A stretch of DNA of 64,000 nucleotides, taken from Acidimicrobiales bacterium. Its GTDB lineage: Bacteria > Actinomycetota > Acidimicrobiia > Acidimicrobiales > SHLQ01. Below the pieces are notes generated by a model, which made no database searches, was not told where the DNA came from, and saw only the letters and a list, made by a program, of their open reading frames with translations. The stretch is from contig JAHDCX010000001.1 of the NCBI GenBank assembly GCA_020629635.1, forward strand, positions 139,043 to 203,042. Reading direction: 5' to 3'. Numbering within the stretch: position 1 is the first letter of the stretch; each line of letters starts with the position of its first letter. Made by a program: the position numbers and the translations under genes. Of this stretch, positions 34,639 through 43,293 are shown piece after piece.

Positions 34639-34869
34639 ATGGACGTTCGTATCGGTGTGACCTACACCCCCAAGGAAGTCGCCCTCGAAATGGCCGACGA
34701 CACCGACGCCGCCACGCTGAAGGCGTCGGTCGAAGCCGCACTCTCCGGCGAGGACAAGGTGCTCTGGCTCGAGGACCGCAAGGGCCGCCAGATCGCGGTG
34801 CCCTCCGACAAGATTAGCTACGTCGAGATCGGCAGCGAAGAGACGAGCCGACCGATCGGATTCGGCTGA
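34639..34869 (+). CDS. DUF3107 family protein
   Basis: This 76-residue actinobacterial protein has the DUF3107 pattern: VRIGVTYTPKEVALE at the start, LWLEDRKGRQIAVPSDKISY in the second half and a C-terminal VEIGSEE. It is cytoplasmic and of unknown function, often linked with redox or ATPase genes. The ATG follows GGAGAAG at good spacing, 13 bases after mrp. Confidence 0.9.
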   Translation: MDVRIGVTYTPKEVALEMADDTDAATLKASVEAALSGEDKVLWLEDRKGRQIAVPSDKISYVEIGSEETSRPIGFG

Positions 34870-34903
34870 TTCACGCCCCGACACGCTCGGGCGGTACTCA
34901 TCC

Positions 34904-35836
34904 ATGACACTGCTCGACCGACATCTTCTGTTCGTCGGAGGCAAGGGCGGAACCGGCAAGTCGACGATCGCTGCCGCACTCGCCCGGCTTGCTGCCGCCC
35001 AAGGTCAGAACGTCCTGCTGATCTCTGCAGACGGGAGCCCCGGGGCGGCCGGCATGTTTGGCGTGCGCCCCGGATTCGACGCGACCGAGGTCGAGGTCGG
35101 GCTTCACGTCCTCCAGATCGAACGCACGGCGTCGCTCGACGAGTTCGTCCGAGTGCAGCTCGGCCCGTTGGGTGTGGTGGCTGGTCCTGTCGCGTCGGCG
35201 TTCTCTTTCGTCGCCGATGCCGCCCCCGGTGTCGGCGAACTGTTGTTGATCGGCAAGTGCACCCATGAGGCCCGAACCGGCGACTGGGATCTCGTGGTCG
35301 TGGACTCGGCGTCGAGCGGTCATCTTCTTGGCGAGCTCGCGGCGCCGGCCAACGTCGCCGAGATCGCGCCAATCGGCCGGATCGCCAAGGAGACGTCGTG
35401 GATGATCGACATGCTCGGCGACCCGGCGTTCACCGCGGTCATCAATGTCACGCTTGCCGAAGACGTGCCGGTCAGCGAGACGCTCGACTTCGTCGATGCT
35501 CTCCACGATCGAACCCCGGCACGGCTGGGTGCCGTCGTGGTCAATCGCACTCGTCCCCAGCTGTACGCCCGCAGTACCCGAGAGTCGGTCGACGGTCTGA
35601 TCGCCGACCCGCCCGCTCGGCTCACGAAGGCCGGGTCGCGACTCCTCGATGCGGTCGAGCTCGGACTCGCCCGAGCCGACATCGCCTCAGCGATCGACCG
35701 TCGTCTCCGAAGCTCGCTCCCTGCCGAAGCTGATCTGCTCCACGTTCCCGAGTTCGGCGTCGTCGACGACACGGTCTCCGAGGTCGAGCTGGCACTCGGC
35801 GACGAGCTTTCCGTCGGCAACGGAGCGCCATCGTGA
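34904..35836 (+). CDS. ArsA/GET3-like P-loop ATPase (first of a pair)
   Basis: The 310-residue protein has the deviant Walker A GGKGGTGKSTIAAALA, the DTIGS-like VVVDSASSGHLL loop and an ArsA-type C-terminal part. It lacks the Cys residues that bind arsenite in ArsA. Paired paralogues such as mycobacterial Rv3679/Rv3680 assemble together and have been tied to anion or lipid/glycerol stress. Its stop overlaps the second ATPase gene by 4 nt (GTGA), so a hetero-complex is likely. Confidence 0.88.
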   Translation: MTLLDRHLLFVGGKGGTGKSTIAAALARLAAAQGQNVLLISADGSPGAAGMFGVRPGFDATEVEVGLHVLQIERTASLDEFVRVQLGPLGVVAGPVASAFSFVADAAPGVGELLLIGKCTHEARTGDWDLVVVDSASSGHLLGELAAPANVAEIAPIGRIAKETSWMIDMLGDPAFTAVINVTLAEDVPVSETLDFVDALHDRTPARLGAVVVNRTRPQLYARSTRESVDGLIADPPARLTKAGSRLLDAVELGLARADIASAIDRRLRSSLPAEADLLHVPEFGVVDDTVSEVELALGDELSVGNGAPS

Positions 35837-36936
35837 CCGCCTCCGCCAAGGGACTTCTCTCGCTGCTCGAGGATCACGACATCGTCGTGGTCGCTGGCGC
35901 CGGGGGAGTGGGCAAAACGACCGTCTCTGCGGCCATGGGTCTGGCTGCTGCTCAACGATTCGACGGCGACACCCTCGTCCTCACGATCGATCCGGCGCGG
36001 CGATTGGCCACCGCGCTCGGCGTCGCAATCGACGGCAACGCCGCCGTCGAAGTTCGGCCCGGACTTCATGCCGCGATGCTCGACCCCGGTCCGGCCTGGG
36101 ACGACCTCGTCGACGCGGCCTCTTCGCCCGACGTTGCCGCCGCAGTGAAGGCCAATCCGGTCTACCGGCGCATCGCCGACACGTTCGTGCACGGCAACGA
36201 CTACGCGGCGCTCGGATGGTTGGCGGACGCCATCGACAGCGGTCGGTACGACCGGATCATCGTGGACACGCCGCCGTCGCAGAACGCCCTCGACTTCTTC
36301 GACGCCCCGCAGCGGGTCGAGTCGTTCTTCACCAGCCCGTTGCTCGGATGGCTCACCGGAACCGGCGCCGGTTCGGTCGTTGGTGGCGCCGCCTCGAAGA
36401 CGTTCGCCACCTTTGCCGATCGGCTCCTCGGTGCTGAGTTCTTCGGCGACGTCGTCGAGTTCTTCCAGTTGATGGAGCCGGTCGTCCCCGGCATGGTCGA
36501 GCGGACCAAGGAAGTCTCGCTCCGCTTGGCCTCCGAGACGTCGGCGTTCGTGGCCGTGACGTCACCGGCGTCCGAAGTCCTCGATCGCATGCAGGTGCTG
36601 GGCACGGCGCTCGACGATCGTGGGTTGGCCTTCGACGGGGTCGTGGTCAACGGCATCGAACCCGACGTGTTTGCGGACCCGAAGGTCCTCGATCTCGCAA
36701 CGCGGCTCGTTTCGGCTCCGACGTCGGCGACATCGCCCTTCAGTGCTGCTGCGTCACGATCGCTCGTGCCCGGAGCCGAGTACGTGATTGAGCGCAGCGC
36801 CGTGGCGAACGACCAACGAGCACGCATCGCCAATATTCCTGCCGCTCGGATCGTGACGATCCCGCGCCTGCTCGACGCCCCGACCTCGGTCGATGCCCTC
36901 GAGGCGCTCGGCCATCTCGTGCTCGACGGCGGTTAG
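35833..36936 (+). CDS. ArsA/GET3-like P-loop ATPase (second of a pair)
   Basis: The 367-residue protein has a canonical P-loop GAGGVGKTTVSAAMG, the IDPARRLATALG segment typical of ArsA/GET3 proteins, DTPPSQNALDFF as switch II and a later EVLDRMQVLGTALDDRG helix. It partners with the upstream paralogue. It is soluble and has no signal peptide. The pdtaS -10 box overlaps its last codon. Confidence 0.88.
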   Translation: MTASAKGLLSLLEDHDIVVVAGAGGVGKTTVSAAMGLAAAQRFDGDTLVLTIDPARRLATALGVAIDGNAAVEVRPGLHAAMLDPGPAWDDLVDAASSPDVAAAVKANPVYRRIADTFVHGNDYAALGWLADAIDSGRYDRIIVDTPPSQNALDFFDAPQRVESFFTSPLLGWLTGTGAGSVVGGAASKTFATFADRLLGAEFFGDVVEFFQLMEPVVPGMVERTKEVSLRLASETSAFVAVTSPASEVLDRMQVLGTALDDRGLAFDGVVVNGIEPDVFADPKVLDLATRLVSAPTSATSPFSAAASRSLVPGAEYVIERSAVANDQRARIANIPAARIVTIPRLLDAPTSVDALEALGHLVLDGG

Positions 36937-36939
36937 CGT
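36934..36939 (+). promoter_or_regulatory. -10 box TAGCGT, leaderless promoter for pdtaS
   Basis: TAGCGT overlaps the stop codon of the ATPase gene and lies 6 nt before the ATG at 36946. It would give pdtaS its own leaderless transcript in addition to read-through. Confidence 0.5.
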
Positions 36940-36945
36940 CAGCGC

Positions 36946-38481
36946 ATGGCCTCACCCGTCGAGCTCGCCCGCCACGTCGCCGGATTCGACTCCGACGGCA
37001 TCGAACACATGCAGCGGCTCTTCCGAACGTGGGGGTTGATCGCCGACCTCGCCCTCGGAGACGTACTGCTGCTTGCGCCGGTGACGGCCCCGAACGCTCC
37101 GGTCGAGGACCCACCGTTCATCGTCTTGGCCAACGTTCGACCCTCCACGTCGCCGACGCTCTACACCCACGACCCGATCGGCGACCGTCACCAACCCGAC
37201 AACCGTCCACTCGTGTCGGAGGCGTGGCATGCGGGTGCCATGTTGCGCGACCGCGTTGCGTTCGGCCCCAACTACCCCGACGGCGAAGCCGACATCGTCG
37301 CCGCGCCCTTCTGGCACGGCAGCCGAAAGCTCGGCGTCGTCCTGCGCGAACGAAAGGTCGCTCCCCGCGAGCAAATCCAGCTCGAGACCACGTACAACGC
37401 CTTGTCTGATCGGCTCCTGCAGATGGTGAGCGACGGGGCCTTCCCCTTCATCGGCGCGAGCGAACCGCAGTACGGCGCACCCCGCGTCGGCGACGGCGTT
37501 CTGGTGCTCGATCACGACCGACGCGTCACGTTCCAGTCGCCGAACGCCGTGTCCGCCCTCCATCGCCTGGGCATTCACCGCAGTCCGGCCGGTCAGCGAC
37601 TGGCCGACATCGGGCTCGATGATTCGTTCGTCCGAAGCGCCTTCGCCATGAGCAAGGGCGTCACCCAAGAACTCGAACGCGGCGACGAGGTCACCGTGAC
37701 GTCCCGGTGCATTCCGTTGCTCAGCGACGGCCAGGTGGACGGCGCCTTCGTCCTCGTCCGCGACATCTCCGAGCTGAAACGGCGGGACCGCCTCCTGCTG
37801 TCCAAGGACGCCACCATTCGAGAGATCCACCACCGGGTGAAGAACAATCTCCAGACCATCTCGTCGCTGTTGCGGCTGCAGGCTCGTCGGGTGGAGAGCA
37901 GCGAGGGGCGCGCCGCGCTCGAGGAGTCCGTTCGGCGCATCGCCGCGATCGCCATCGTGCACGAGACCCTCGCAAACGACTCGGCCGAGGACGCATCGGG
38001 CGATGACGCGCCGTTCCTCGATGTCGCCAAGCCGTTGGTCCGAATGATCGAAGAGGGGCTCGGGTTCCCCGACAATCCGATTCGATTCGTGATCACCGGT
38101 GACGCCGGCCGGTTGCCGTTGATCCGGTCCATGCCCCTTGCCGTGGTCCTCACCGAGCTCATCCAGAACGTCGTCGATCACGCCTTCCCCGCGTCGGTGA
38201 CGCCGGACGAGGGACGACAGGTCACGGTGCACTTCGATTACGACGACCACGAGCTCCGTGTGCTGGTGTCGGACAACGGTCAGGGCCCGCCGGAGGGCTT
38301 CGAGTTCGCCGAAGCGCGGGGACTCGGCCTGACGCTGGTCAACACCTTCGTGACGACCGAGCTCGGCGGGTCGATCACGATGACCCGGGGCGACGGTCCA
38401 GCCACGAACCCTGGCACGACGACCACACTTGCCTTCCCTCGCACCTGGGAGGACCGGGTGTCCGGGCCGGCGATCGACTGA
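36946..38481 (+). CDS. pdtaS: PdtaS-type soluble sensor histidine kinase
   Basis: The 511-residue kinase has an N-terminal GAF-like domain (about 10-150), a PAS-like domain (about 180-275), a HisKA_2 domain with the motif EIHHRVKNNLQTISSLLRLQ (His295/His296) and a HATPase domain (LTELIQNVVDHAF, DNGQG, ARGLGLTLVNTFV). This is the architecture of actinobacterial PdtaS, which phosphorylates the ANTAR regulator PdtaR to control antitermination and responds to copper, NO or ribosomal stress. No PdtaR gene is in the window. It is cytoplasmic; the start is fixed by the leaderless promoter. Confidence 0.9.
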   Translation: MASPVELARHVAGFDSDGIEHMQRLFRTWGLIADLALGDVLLLAPVTAPNAPVEDPPFIVLANVRPSTSPTLYTHDPIGDRHQPDNRPLVSEAWHAGAMLRDRVAFGPNYPDGEADIVAAPFWHGSRKLGVVLRERKVAPREQIQLETTYNALSDRLLQMVSDGAFPFIGASEPQYGAPRVGDGVLVLDHDRRVTFQSPNAVSALHRLGIHRSPAGQRLADIGLDDSFVRSAFAMSKGVTQELERGDEVTVTSRCIPLLSDGQVDGAFVLVRDISELKRRDRLLLSKDATIREIHHRVKNNLQTISSLLRLQARRVESSEGRAALEESVRRIAAIAIVHETLANDSAEDASGDDAPFLDVAKPLVRMIEEGLGFPDNPIRFVITGDAGRLPLIRSMPLAVVLTELIQNVVDHAFPASVTPDEGRQVTVHFDYDDHELRVLVSDNGQGPPEGFEFAEARGLGLTLVNTFVTTELGGSITMTRGDGPATNPGTTTTLAFPRTWEDRVSGPAID

Positions 38482-38482
38482 C

Positions 38483-38508
38483 GGGGCTGAGCCGATCGAC
38501 CCAGCCCC
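38483..38508 (+). terminator. Possible terminator after pdtaS
   Basis: GGGGCTG (38483-38489) pairs perfectly with CAGCCCC (38502-38508), one base after the pdtaS stop. There is no T-run, as is common in high-GC actinobacteria. Confidence 0.5.
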
Positions 38509-38634
38509 CTCAAGGCTGAGGCTCGTTTGCGCCGTTATCCATTTCACCGCGTGGCAGTCGTGCCGCGTGCCGCAGTGCTCTGCGGCCACGTAACGTGGCC
38601 GTGGCGCGGCTTGATCCCTGAGGTGAACACCCGA

Positions 38635-40311
38635 ATGACATCGCATCGACCCGTCCGCGTCGTCCTGCCGCTGCTTGCCGCCTCGCTGTTCGCTGCGATC
38701 GGGCTGCAACCCGTCGGGGCACAGACGCTCGCCCCGTCGCCTCGTGTGTCGGAGTACCACGTCTCCGAAGGTCTCGACTTCGCCACGACGCACCTCGATG
38801 CGTGGGACATGATCCAGATCAAGGACATTCCTGACGTCGAAGGCCTCTCCCACAAGGGCTTCAGCAACGTGCGCGTCGAGTCCGGTGTCTGGAAGGGCAC
38901 CGCCGAGCCGCTCGCCAACGTCCGCCTGCTCCAGAGCTGGAACAGCCTCCCGAACGACCGCGACGGTGAGACGACGCCGATCGACGCCGACACCTACACC
39001 CGAATGGCGCTGCGCATTCGCATGACCGGCGCCGCCAACGCGTGGGGCGAAGTGTCGTGGTACGACTGCGGGCGACTCGTCCAGTCCTGCCGCGGCGCCC
39101 AGGGATTCCGGATCGAAGAGGGATGGCAGACCATCCATCTCGACCTGGCGCTCGACCCGGCGCGCGGCGACGTGCAATGGGCCGGCGACATTCGTGGCCT
39201 CGTGATCACCCCGACCGCTCGCGGCGGCAACATCGAGATCGACTGGATTCGTCTGTACGAGCCAGGCAGCGGTGTCCGCGTCGCCCCGCGTGGCTGGGAG
39301 CCCGGCACGGTCACCGTGTGGGATCGCGACAAGAACCCGGACAACAACACACCCGAGAACAAGAACTGGGGGGTGCTCACCACCGAAGGCGATCCAGTCA
39401 CCTTCGACACCGATGGCATGGAGCCCGCCGGGTACTACGTCTATTCGATCGACCCCGACGGGGTCGCGTCACGGACCCGTCGCATCCTCATCAACCGGCG
39501 CCCCAAGCCGCGCATCATGCAACCTGACGCGCTCGGCGGCGCCTCATATGACGCGGTTGTCCGAGGCGACCTGTGGGACTACAGCCAACCGGGCGACGTC
39601 GGACGAACCCGAAACATGACCTGGTCGATGTCGAACGGCACGATGATCGGCCGCAACACCTCGCCGATCATGTCCGATTCGGGCTTCGACATCCCGCTCG
39701 TGGACGGCCAGCCGCTCGACGGTTCGCTCTACACGAACTTCAGCATCCGCGTGTTCTACGAAGGCGGCTTTGGCCTCACCGCAGATCCGGGCGGCGGCAT
39801 GAACGCCCGTCTGGTCTGGCGTACGACCGCCGGCGAGGTCCGGGTGTCCGACGACATCGTCGTCTACCCGGGGTGGAACGTGATCACTCTCGACCTCGAC
39901 GACTACACCCCGAACGAGCTCGTCGAGGGCGGCGCCCCGCGGGCTTGGGACGGTCAGATGATCGAGTGGGTGCGCTTCGATCCGCACGAGGACTCGGGAT
40001 CGCGCCGGTTCCACGTCGACTGGGTCCGGCTCGCCCAGAACGACAAGCCCACCAACGGCAAGTTCCGCTTCTCGTTCCGGGACTTCGCCTGGGAACGTGA
40101 CTCGGTTGCCGTCGTCCGCCTCGACCGCGACGACGACGGCGTGGGAGGCATCGAAGTCGCCCGTCGCAGCGTCGTGCGCGGCTCGAACCGATTCCTCTGG
40201 ACCGTGCCCGCGCACCTCGTCGGGACCGGCGAGTGGTACGTCAACATCGAGATCACCGACCCTCGCGGCGATCAGACCACCGCCGTGTCCACGGGCACGT
40301 TGGAGCTGTAA
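38635..40311 (+). CDS. Secreted two-module beta-sandwich protein, unknown
   Basis: The 558-residue protein starts at an ATG behind GAGGTG and has a Sec signal peptide: basic MTSHRPVR, hydrophobic core, cleavage near GAQ-T (residue 30). Two regions of similar character (about 75-220 and 330-490) each end in WIRLYEP- or VDWVRLAQ-like strands preceded by a GEVSWYD or RLVWRTT segment, as in carbohydrate-binding jelly-roll domains. They are separated by an Ig-like stretch (about 225-300). No catalytic signature and no cell-wall anchor are seen. It is probably an exported glycan- or surface-binding protein. Length and repeated layout suggest duplication; the family was not identified. Confidence 0.78.
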   Translation: MTSHRPVRVVLPLLAASLFAAIGLQPVGAQTLAPSPRVSEYHVSEGLDFATTHLDAWDMIQIKDIPDVEGLSHKGFSNVRVESGVWKGTAEPLANVRLLQSWNSLPNDRDGETTPIDADTYTRMALRIRMTGAANAWGEVSWYDCGRLVQSCRGAQGFRIEEGWQTIHLDLALDPARGDVQWAGDIRGLVITPTARGGNIEIDWIRLYEPGSGVRVAPRGWEPGTVTVWDRDKNPDNNTPENKNWGVLTTEGDPVTFDTDGMEPAGYYVYSIDPDGVASRTRRILINRRPKPRIMQPDALGGASYDAVVRGDLWDYSQPGDVGRTRNMTWSMSNGTMIGRNTSPIMSDSGFDIPLVDGQPLDGSLYTNFSIRVFYEGGFGLTADPGGGMNARLVWRTTAGEVRVSDDIVVYPGWNVITLDLDDYTPNELVEGGAPRAWDGQMIEWVRFDPHEDSGSRRFHVDWVRLAQNDKPTNGKFRFSFRDFAWERDSVAVVRLDRDDDGVGGIEVARRSVVRGSNRFLWTVPAHLVGTGEWYVNIEITDPRGDQTTAVSTGTLEL

Positions 40312-40326
40312 CTAGGCGCCCGGCTG

Positions 40327-40629
40327 ATGGGGAGGACGGCGGAGCCTGATGAGCAGGAATGGCGTTCCGCCAAGGATCGTTTCGTTGCGGGTTCCGCAGT
40401 GCGGGGCACCGTTTTGGAGGTTGTGTCGTTCGGGCTGTTCGTGGACCTGCCTGGCACGACCGTAGACGGCGTTGTCGTCGCCCTGGGTTTTCCCGACCCG
40501 GCGTCGTTCGCCCGGCGAGCCGACTCCTATCCCGTCGGGTCGGCTGTCGACGTAGTTGTCGTTGGTCATTCCGAGGGCCGGTTGCAGATCGATCTGCAGC
40601 TGATCGAAAGAGCTGACTGCTGTGACTAG
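40327..40629 (+). CDS. Small S1-like RNA-binding domain protein
   Basis: The 100-residue product has one OB/S1-type fold: GSAVRGTVLEVVSFGLFVDL, then GTTVDGVVVALGFPD and VGSAVDVVVVGHSEGRLQI. A single-domain S1 protein would bind RNA. The start ATG has no clear ribosome binding site. It is followed by overlapping small frames up to 41117, in DNA of lower GC content than its surroundings. Confidence 0.65.
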   Translation: MGRTAEPDEQEWRSAKDRFVAGSAVRGTVLEVVSFGLFVDLPGTTVDGVVVALGFPDPASFARRADSYPVGSAVDVVVVGHSEGRLQIDLQLIERADCCD

Positions 40630-40827
40630 TCGCAGAGTCACGAGCCGCTGGTTCGCCTTGGTGCTCCTCCTCGGGTTCGTTTCGCTGATACGGCTAGAGG
40701 GCCAAACTTCGTGGAGATAAACGTCGACGGACTGGAGGTTGTGAAGGGTCGGGATGGCGTCTTCGTGATTCCAGGGGAGACTGCTCTTGACCTCACGAAT
40801 CGAATCGTGAGCTCTGGACGGAACTGA
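40622..40827 (+). pseudogene. Frameshifted small membrane-protein gene (tentative)
   Basis: From GTG 40622, overlapping the S1-like stop, a frame encodes a short basic start and one hydrophobic helix (WFALVLLLGFVSLIRLEG) but stops at 40720. The next frame continues as NFVEINVDGLEVVKGRDG and runs to TGA 40827, which overlaps the start of the following gene. A -1 shift near 40700 would restore one protein of about 68 residues. GTG 40711 could instead start a separate 38-residue frame. Confidence 0.4.
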
Positions 40828-41117
40828 TGCGTTACCAAGTTGTGCGATGGCATCATGGGATTGATGAGGAGCCTGTACTCCTGTACAGCGAGGTAGACCC
40901 AGGCGGTTGCGAGCTTCGCAAGGTTGAGGAGTACCGCAGTGGTCGCTTGGACGTCGCCGGCGATGGGATCGAGACCGGTTCAACACGCTTGTCGGAGACC
41001 CACATGCCGCCTCTCGAGGACATCGATGCAATGGTCGAGTTCTCGGGCTACGAGATATCTGCTGCCGAGTTCGAAGACGTCTGGCGACGAGCGTTGGAAT
41101 GGTTCGAATCCGATTAG
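40827..41117 (+). CDS. DUF6881-like small protein
   Basis: The 96-residue product has the layout RYQVVRWHHGIDEEPVLLYS, then GCELRKVEEYRSGRL and an acidic C-terminal helix (AAEFEDVWRRALEWFE), matching the DUF6881 type as I recall it. Such proteins are often found near toxin or mobile genes and may act as immunity or antitoxin partners; that role is inference. The start shares one base (TGATG) with the preceding frame. Confidence 0.6.
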   Translation: MRYQVVRWHHGIDEEPVLLYSEVDPGGCELRKVEEYRSGRLDVAGDGIETGSTRLSETHMPPLEDIDAMVEFSGYEISAAEFEDVWRRALEWFESD

Positions 41118-41210
41118 ACGGCACCAGTGAGGCCTGTCAGTCGGCTGCTCGCCGGTCGGACCGAGATTCGCAGAGGAGTTTTCAGACGAGCGGAGGCGTC
41201 TAACTCCGAT

Positions 41211-41273
41211 GCTTCAGGAGTGGTTCACTTGAGCGGGGAATTGCTTCAGGAGTGGTTCACTGAGCGGGGAATT
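41211..41273. repeat. Tandem duplication, 32 and 31 bp
   Basis: A unit beginning GCTTCAGGAGTGGTTCAC occurs at 41211-41242 and again at 41243-41273. The second copy lacks one T. It lies between convergent genes, so it changes no protein. Confidence 0.8.
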
Positions 41274-41279
41274 GCCGGC

Positions 41280-42698
41280 CTACCCCTGGAGCTGATCGAC
41301 GGGAGCGAAGTCGTCGGTGAGGACCCGGGCGTCCTGGAGTCGAGCGGCGACCTCGTCGTCGGCGAGCTGGCGTCCGTCTTCGCTGGCGATCGTAGGATCG
41401 ATCGTGTGATCACCGGCCAACAGGATCTGATTCACGCGGCCGTTCGCCGTGCCGTCGATGGGCTCGATCACCCCGACCCAGTCGAAGCGTTCGGCCAGCG
41501 TCGCTGCCTGGGCGTTCGCGTAGCCGTCCGGCGAACGGTCGATCACGTTCATGACCAGAATCCCTCCGGGCCGAAGCATCCGCCGGAGCTCGTCGACCAC
41601 CTCGACCGTCGTGAGATGCCAGGGGACCACGTCCCCGCCGAAGGCGTCACCGACGATCACGTCGTAGCCGTCGGTCGCAAGATCGGACAGATGCAGGCGG
41701 GCATCGCCGACGCGGATGTCGAGTGGACCGGCATCGGCGAGACCGAGCTCTCGTCGGGCGATCTCCACCAACTCGGCGTCGAGCTCGAGCGCGGTCTGTG
41801 TGGACCCCGGGCGAGTCGCGTTGAGCCATCGGGGGATCGTGAAACCGCCGCCCCCGAGATGCAGCGCGTCGACCGGCCCGTCGGGCAACGTGTCGATCGA
41901 GGCCGCGAGCAGCCGCATGTAACGAATTTCGAGATGGGTCGGGTCGTCGAGGTCGACGTGGGCGTGGCGGAATCGGTCGAGCAGCAGACTCCGGCCACCC
42001 GCACGGTCGTCGTCGGCGACGATACGGACACAGTGGTATTCGGTCTCGAGGTCGCAGGGAGAGCCGATCCCGATCGCGATCACCGCAGCAGCGATTGCGA
42101 GCGTGGTCTCGACGAAGTCTGGCCGGCGGCCGTTCCGCCAGTGCACCGCGATACCGGAGAGGACGAGGATGGCCCCGATGGCCACGATTAGCAGCCGGAC
42201 CGGGGCGATCGACAACAAAAAGAAGCCGGTGCCGAACGTGCCGACCAACGCTCCGACCGTCCCGGCGGCGGAGAGGTCGCCGATGATGCTGCCCGATTCG
42301 TCGAGGTCGTCGACCCGAAGTTTGGCGACCATTGGTGCAATGGCGCTCAGGACGGCGGCAGGCGCGAAGAATGCTGCGGCGGTGAGGATGACGATCCCGA
42401 CCGGGCCGCTCGTCACGGAGGGGCCGAGGGTGACGACGATTGGCACCGACAGGAGCGTCAGCCCGCCCCCGATCAGCAGCGAATGGGCGATGAGTGGCCG
42501 CGGGTCTTGGCGGTCGGCGAGCCGTCCGCCGTACGAGGCGCCGAGCGCGATGCCGGCAAGGATCGTGCCGATGATGCCGGTGAACGCGTCGATCGAGACG
42601 CCGATGTAGGGCGCCATCAGGCGACCGGCGGCGATCTCGAGCACGAGCACGAGACCCGAAGTGGCGAAGACGAGCACGTGGGCAGGGGTCCGACGCAT
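41280..42698 (-). CDS. Spermidine-synthase-like protein with N-terminal membrane domain
   Basis: The 472-residue protein has a membrane half with about seven helices (residues 5-215) and a C-terminal Rossmann methyltransferase-like half (about 240-460) of the polyamine synthase type: [16 protein letters not shown] (ligand loop), [17 protein letters not shown] and [20 protein letters not shown]. Fused membrane/spermidine-synthase proteins are widespread in actinobacteria and mostly uncharacterised; the aminopropyl-acceptor residues of true SpeE are not evident. The ATG at 42698 is family-like; a longer frame would run into yraN and its promoter. Confidence 0.85.
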   Translation of the reverse strand: MRRTPAHVLVFATSGLVLVLEIAAGRLMAPYIGVSIDAFTGIIGTILAGIALGASYGGRLADRQDPRPLIAHSLLIGGGLTLLSVPIVVTLGPSVTSGPVGIVILTAAAFFAPAAVLSAIAPMVAKLRVDDLDESGSIIGDLSAAGTVGALVGTFGTGFFLLSIAPVRLLIVAIGAILVLSGIAVHWRNGRRPDFVETTLAIAAAVIAIGIGSPCDLETEYHCVRIVADDDRAGGRSLLLDRFRHAHVDLDDPTHLEIRYMRLLAASIDTLPDGPVDALHLGGGGFTIPRWLNATRPGSTQTALELDAELVEIARRELGLADAGPLDIRVGDARLHLSDLATDGYDVIVGDAFGGDVVPWHLTTVEVVDELRRMLRPGGILVMNVIDRSPDGYANAQAATLAERFDWVGVIEPIDGTANGRVNQILLAGDHTIDPTIASEDGRQLADDEVAARLQDARVLTDDFAPVDQLQG

Positions 42699-42712
42699 CG
42701 GCCCGAGTATGC

Positions 42713-42735
42713 CTGTCACAGGCCCTTCGTAGGTT
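42713..42735 (+). promoter_or_regulatory. Damage-type (RecA-NDp/PafBC-like) promoter of yraN
   Basis: CTGTCACAG (42713-42721), eight bases, then TAGGTT (42730-42735) fit the actinobacterial RecA-independent damage promoter consensus tTGTCRgtg-N8-TAnnnT at TGTC, the purine after it, the final G, the spacing and the -10 box. The -10 lies 8 nt before the yraN ATG, so the transcript would be almost leaderless. The same 9-mer and spacing occur before comM. Confidence 0.6.
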
Positions 42736-42743
42736 GTCGAACC

Positions 42744-43088
42744 ATGACGATGACCAGACAACGACTGGGGCGGCAGGGGGAGTACCTCGCCGCCCGATGG
42801 TACGAACGGCAGGGCTGGGTGGTCCTCGATCGCAATTGGCGGTGCGGTCGGGGCGAGCTCGATCTCGTCGTCGGTCGACACAACTCGCTCGCCTTCGTGG
42901 AGGTGAAGACCCGCTCGTCGACGCGCTGGGGACTGCCGGCAGAGGCGGTGACGTGGGACAAACAGCAGCGCATCCGTCGGCTCGCCGCCGCCTGGTTGTC
43001 CGAGCGTCAGCCCGGACGAGCCGAGATCCGCTTCGACGTCGTGTCGGTGGTCGGCGCAGACATCGAGGTGCTCGAGGACGCGTTCTAG
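42744..43088 (+). CDS. yraN: YraN/UPF0102 family nuclease-fold protein
   Basis: This 114-residue UPF0102 protein has the nuclease-like core [39 protein letters not shown] (the D and E-x-K residues of an endonuclease fold) and a C-terminal strand. Family function is unproven; it is thought to process DNA or act in recombination. It heads the yraN-comM-dprA block seen in many actinobacteria. A second ATG lies two codons in. Confidence 0.92.
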   Translation: MTMTRQRLGRQGEYLAARWYERQGWVVLDRNWRCGRGELDLVVGRHNSLAFVEVKTRSSTRWGLPAEAVTWDKQQRIRRLAAAWLSERQPGRAEIRFDVVSVVGADIEVLEDAF

Positions 43089-43093
43089 ATGTA

Positions 43094-43126
43094 CTGACCG
43101 GGGGTGCCGCTACCCGGCTCGGTCAG
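43094..43126. terminator. Hairpin between yraN and the convergent small gene
   Basis: CTGACC (43094-43099) and GGTCAG (43121-43126) form an outer stem around a GGGT/ACCC inner stem. It overlaps the last codon of the small minus-strand gene and may terminate both directions. Confidence 0.4.
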
Positions 43127-43233
43127 CCGAACAACGCCCAGGCGAGCAGCGCGACGCCCGCAACAACCGTGGCGACGACGAAGACGTAGTCGAACGGCGT
43201 CTTGCGTTGCGGACGGTTCGGGTCGAATCCCAC
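43123..43233 (-). CDS. Very small single-helix membrane protein
   Basis: A 36-residue frame from GTG 43233 encodes a basic start (VGFDPNRPQRKTPFDYV) and one transmembrane helix (VFVVATVVAGVALLAWALFG). It is short but compact, with GC-biased codons and a hydrophobic helix of the right length. Tiny membrane proteins of this form occur in actinobacteria; there is no other support. Confidence 0.45.
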   Translation of the reverse strand: MGFDPNRPQRKTPFDYVFVVATVVAGVALLAWALFG

Positions 43234-43281
43234 CGCACAAGTATGTCCTCGATGCGCCCGACCCCTCGCACCACACGCCGG

Positions 43282-43287
43282 TAGCGT
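43282..43287 (+). promoter_or_regulatory. -10 box TAGCGT, leaderless promoter for the cytochrome c gene
   Basis: TAGCGT lies 6 nt before GTG 43294, the same hexamer and spacing as before pdtaS and the Xer gene. Confidence 0.5.
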
Positions 43288-43293
43288 TTTGGC

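Noticed and set aside
34904..36936. Arsenite efflux ATPase genes
   Set aside because: The ArsA-like proteins lack the arsenite-binding Cys residues, and no arsB, arsC or arsR lies nearby.
36952..39177. Long open frame on the minus strand (741 codons)
   Set aside because: It runs antisense across pdtaS and the secreted protein gene, whose domains are clear. High-GC DNA produces long antisense frames; this one has no recognisable domain.
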